NCBI RefSeq assembly: GCF_004341035.1
Contig: NZ_SLXK01000037.1
Span: 1 to 40,524 of the forward strand
Reading direction: 5' to 3'
DNA: 40,524 nt
Origin: Scopulibacillus darangshiensis
GTDB lineage: Bacteria; Bacillota; Bacilli; Bacillales; Sporolactobacillaceae
Shown here piece after piece: positions 38,699 to 40,524 of this stretch. The translations under genes and the position numbers were made by a program. A model generated the notes under the pieces. That model worked only from the letters and a program-made list of their open reading frames with translations, made no database searches and was not told where the DNA came from. Position 1 is the stretch's first letter, and each line of letters starts with the position of its first letter.

Positions 38699-40072
38699 CT
38701 AATTTTTAATCTTAATGGGTGCTTTAAGCTGTTCGGTAATATCCTGGATACTCTTCTGAAGCTCACGGTCAGATGACAGCAATTTGGATATCTTTTCATG
38801 GGCATGGATGACTGTAGTATGGTCACGGCCTCCGAATTCTTCCCCGATCTTAGGAAGAGAATAATCCGTCAGCTCACGTGATAAGTACATGGCAATCTGC
38901 CTTGGAAAAGCTATTGATTTAGTTCGTTTTTTAGCCGCAAAATCTTCTAATTTTACATTGTATTCCTCACCGATAACCATTTGGATGTCCTTAATTGTAA
39001 TGACCTTAGGTTTGGAAGATGGAATAATATCCTTAAGGGCCTCCGCTGCAAGATCAACATTAATATCTTGATTAATTAGTGATGAATAAGCGACAACGCG
39101 AATGAGTGCACCTTCAAGCTCACGGATGTTTGTATCAATTTGATTAGCTATATATAACATGACTTCATTAGGCATATCTAAGCCATCCGCTTTGGCTTTT
39201 TTTCTTAGAATCGCAATCCTTGTTTCAAGATCCGGGGGCGTAATATCGGTAATAAGACCCCATTCAAATCTTGACCGCAGCCGATCTTCCAAGGTCGGAA
39301 TTTCCTTTGGCGGTCGGTCACTGGAAATAACGATTTGCTTGGATTCCTCATGTAAAGTATTAAAGGTATGAAAAAATTCTTCTTGAGTTGATTCTTTTCC
39401 GGCAATAAATTGAATATCATCTATAAGCAGGACGTCGACATTCCGATATTTGTTGCGGAATTCGACACCTTTATTATCACGGATGGAATTAATAAATTCA
39501 TTTGTGAACTTTTCCGAGGAAAGATAGACTACCTTTGCATCGGCATTATGCTCCATTACATAGTGGCCAATGGCATGCATTAAATGGGTTTTGCCCAAAC
39601 CAACGCCGCCATAAATAAATAAAGGATTATAAGCTTTTGCAGGTGCTTCAGCAACAGCTAAGGATGCCGCATGTGCAAAGCGGTTGCCTGCTCCAATGAC
39701 AAACGTATCGAAAGTATTCTTTGAATTTAGCATGCTCTTTTTTGTTTCTTCCGCCTGATTACCATTTTTGCGGTCAGACTTCTTCTTAAGCTGATTTATG
39801 TTAAATTGTTCGTCTTCTGTAATATTTTGCGGAATAATAAACTTCACATCTAATTCGGAACCAGTGAGGTCTTTGATTGTATCCGAGATAAGGCTTGAAT
39901 AACGGGACTCCAGCCAATCTCTTGCAAACTCGTTCGGAGCAGTAATGATGATGGTATTATCTTCTAATGAGTGGGCTGTTGTAGCTTTCAACCATGTTTC
40001 GAAACTGGGTTTGCTTAATTTCTTTTGAATATGGGCAAGAGCTTGATTCCATAGATCATGTATATTTTCCAA
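38699..40072 (-). CDS. dnaA: Chromosomal replication initiator DnaA
   Basis: The 457-residue initiator has domain I (1-80, [20 protein letters not shown]) and a linker (about 83-120). The AAA+ domain has Walker A GGVGLGKT (155-162) and Walker B LLIDDIQF. The C-terminal DNA-binding domain carries the box-recognition helix [16 protein letters not shown]. The start is TTG with GGAGGG 7 nt upstream; B. subtilis uses ATG, so weak initiation may hold DnaA low. It is flanked on both sides by DnaA boxes, a sign of autoregulation. Confidence 0.98.
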   Translation of the reverse strand: MENIHDLWNQALAHIQKKLSKPSFETWLKATTAHSLEDNTIIITAPNEFARDWLESRYSSLISDTIKDLTGSELDVKFIIPQNITEDEQFNINQLKKKSDRKNGNQAEETKKSMLNSKNTFDTFVIGAGNRFAHAASLAVAEAPAKAYNPLFIYGGVGLGKTHLMHAIGHYVMEHNADAKVVYLSSEKFTNEFINSIRDNKGVEFRNKYRNVDVLLIDDIQFIAGKESTQEEFFHTFNTLHEESKQIVISSDRPPKEIPTLEDRLRSRFEWGLITDITPPDLETRIAILRKKAKADGLDMPNEVMLYIANQIDTNIRELEGALIRVVAYSSLINQDINVDLAAEALKDIIPSSKPKVITIKDIQMVIGEEYNVKLEDFAAKKRTKSIAFPRQIAMYLSRELTDYSLPKIGEEFGGRDHTTVIHAHEKISKLLSSDRELQKSIQDITEQLKAPIKIKN

Positions 40073-40099
40073 TTCTTTTCCCTCCTTTTCTCAGTGATT

Positions 40100-40428
40100 T
40101 TATCCACACCATTCATTCGACAAATCATAAGTAATTAAGATATTTATCGACACCATTCACAGATCTGTGGATAGTTGGATTCACACGCTGTTTATATTTG
40201 TCCACATTTTTATCCACACCCTGTGGAAAACATTTTTCTATGTGAAAGTTATCAAGGTGATAAAACACAATAATCATAACAAAAAAAACAAGCAGACGCA
40301 ATGAATTTCGGATTGTTATCCACAAGTCAAATATACTGTGTAAAAAACTTTTCCACAACAGGTGAACTTGTTAAAAAGATGTCGATAACTGTTGGGGGAA
40401 AGTTAGTTGGGGATAAAAAATATCCACA
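40100..40428. other. DnaA-box cluster upstream of dnaA (oriC, incAB-like)
   Basis: I count exact TTATCCACA at 40100-40108, 40210-40218 and 40316-40324. Close variants are TTATCGACA (40144-40152), CTATCCACA (reverse, 40166-40174), TTGTCCACA (40198-40206), TTTTCCACA (reverse 40222-40230; direct 40349-40357), TTATCCCCA (reverse 40408-40416) and ATATCCACA (40420-40428). No gene lies in 40073-40524. With the dnaA-dnaN cluster this makes a bipartite origin of the B. subtilis type. The remaining bases up to 40524 show nothing I recognise. Confidence 0.93.
40273..40301 (-). promoter_or_regulatory. Promoter of dnaA
   Basis: The minus strand has TTGCGT (40296-40301), a 17-bp spacer and TATGAT (40273-40278), about 200 bp before the dnaA start. 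DnaA boxes lie on both sides, so autorepression is plausible. Confidence 0.65.
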
Positions 40429-40524
40429 TCCTGATTTATTCATACCTACGAGATGAAACGAGATTTAAGTCCGAAACCATACTTTTCGTTCCTCTATTGG
40501 GAAAAGGATTGCGAAATTCACTGC

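Noticed and set aside
40125-40358. A 77-residue frame within the DnaA-box cluster upstream of dnaA
   Set aside because: Its sequence is dictated by repeated DnaA boxes and AT tracts, and no ribosome-binding site is present.

Overview
The window is the origin-proximal part of a low-GC Gram-positive (Bacillales) chromosome, read against the usual orientation. From right to left it runs oriC, dnaA, dnaN, yaaA, recF, remB, gyrB, gyrA, yaaC, guaB, dacA, pdxS, pdxT, serS, dgk/dck, tadA, the SRP RNA gene, dnaX, yaaK, recR, yaaL, bofA and then the promoters of an rRNA operon. This is the Bacillus subtilis order. bofA, sspK and a YpzG-like gene indicate an endospore former. The proteins are close to, but not the same as, B. 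subtilis, so a Bacillaceae or Sporolactobacillaceae member is likely; I cannot name the species.

Right block (about 23.3-40.5 kb): replication and core metabolism. Two DnaA-box clusters flank dnaA. The dnaA-dnaN gap holds a B. subtilis-type unwinding element: six TAG/TAA trinucleotides, a GC spacer and DnaA boxes. Leftward genes include the clamp (dnaN), recF, both gyrase subunits, IMP dehydrogenase, the spore and vegetative DD-carboxypeptidase, PLP synthase (pdxST) and serS behind a serine T-box. Unlike B. subtilis, no rRNA operon lies between gyrA and yaaC.

Middle block (about 4.8-23 kb): accessory genes inserted between dgk/dck and tadA. It holds an amino-acid antiporter with a possible attenuator leader, a UraA-like uracil permease, a YetJ-like Bax-inhibitor channel, and a sugar cassette. 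The cassette consists of a LacI regulator, a TIM-barrel epimerase, a broken PfkB kinase, an MFS carrier, and HPS and PHI. Next come sspK/ypzG-like/yfhJ, an aldehyde dehydrogenase, a Dph6-like PP-loop protein, a lipoprotein, tRNA-Arg, a cold-shock protein, a stand-alone (p)ppGpp-hydrolase-like HD protein and the dgk-dck pair. dgk-dck are transcribed opposite to their neighbours.

Left block (1-4.8 kb): tadA, tRNA-Ser(CGA), SRP RNA, the dnaX-yaaK-recR-yaaL-bofA run and three tandem near-consensus rRNA promoters.

Most interesting for follow-up: the hxlAB sugar cassette, which has no hxlR and carries a kinase remnant; a 72-nt nested imperfect hairpin with two AGGA(C/T) loops downstream of yfhJ; a perfect 28-bp REP-like palindrome in the serS leader; and the permease leader. 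All functional calls rest on reading the translated sequence against remembered families; no search was run.
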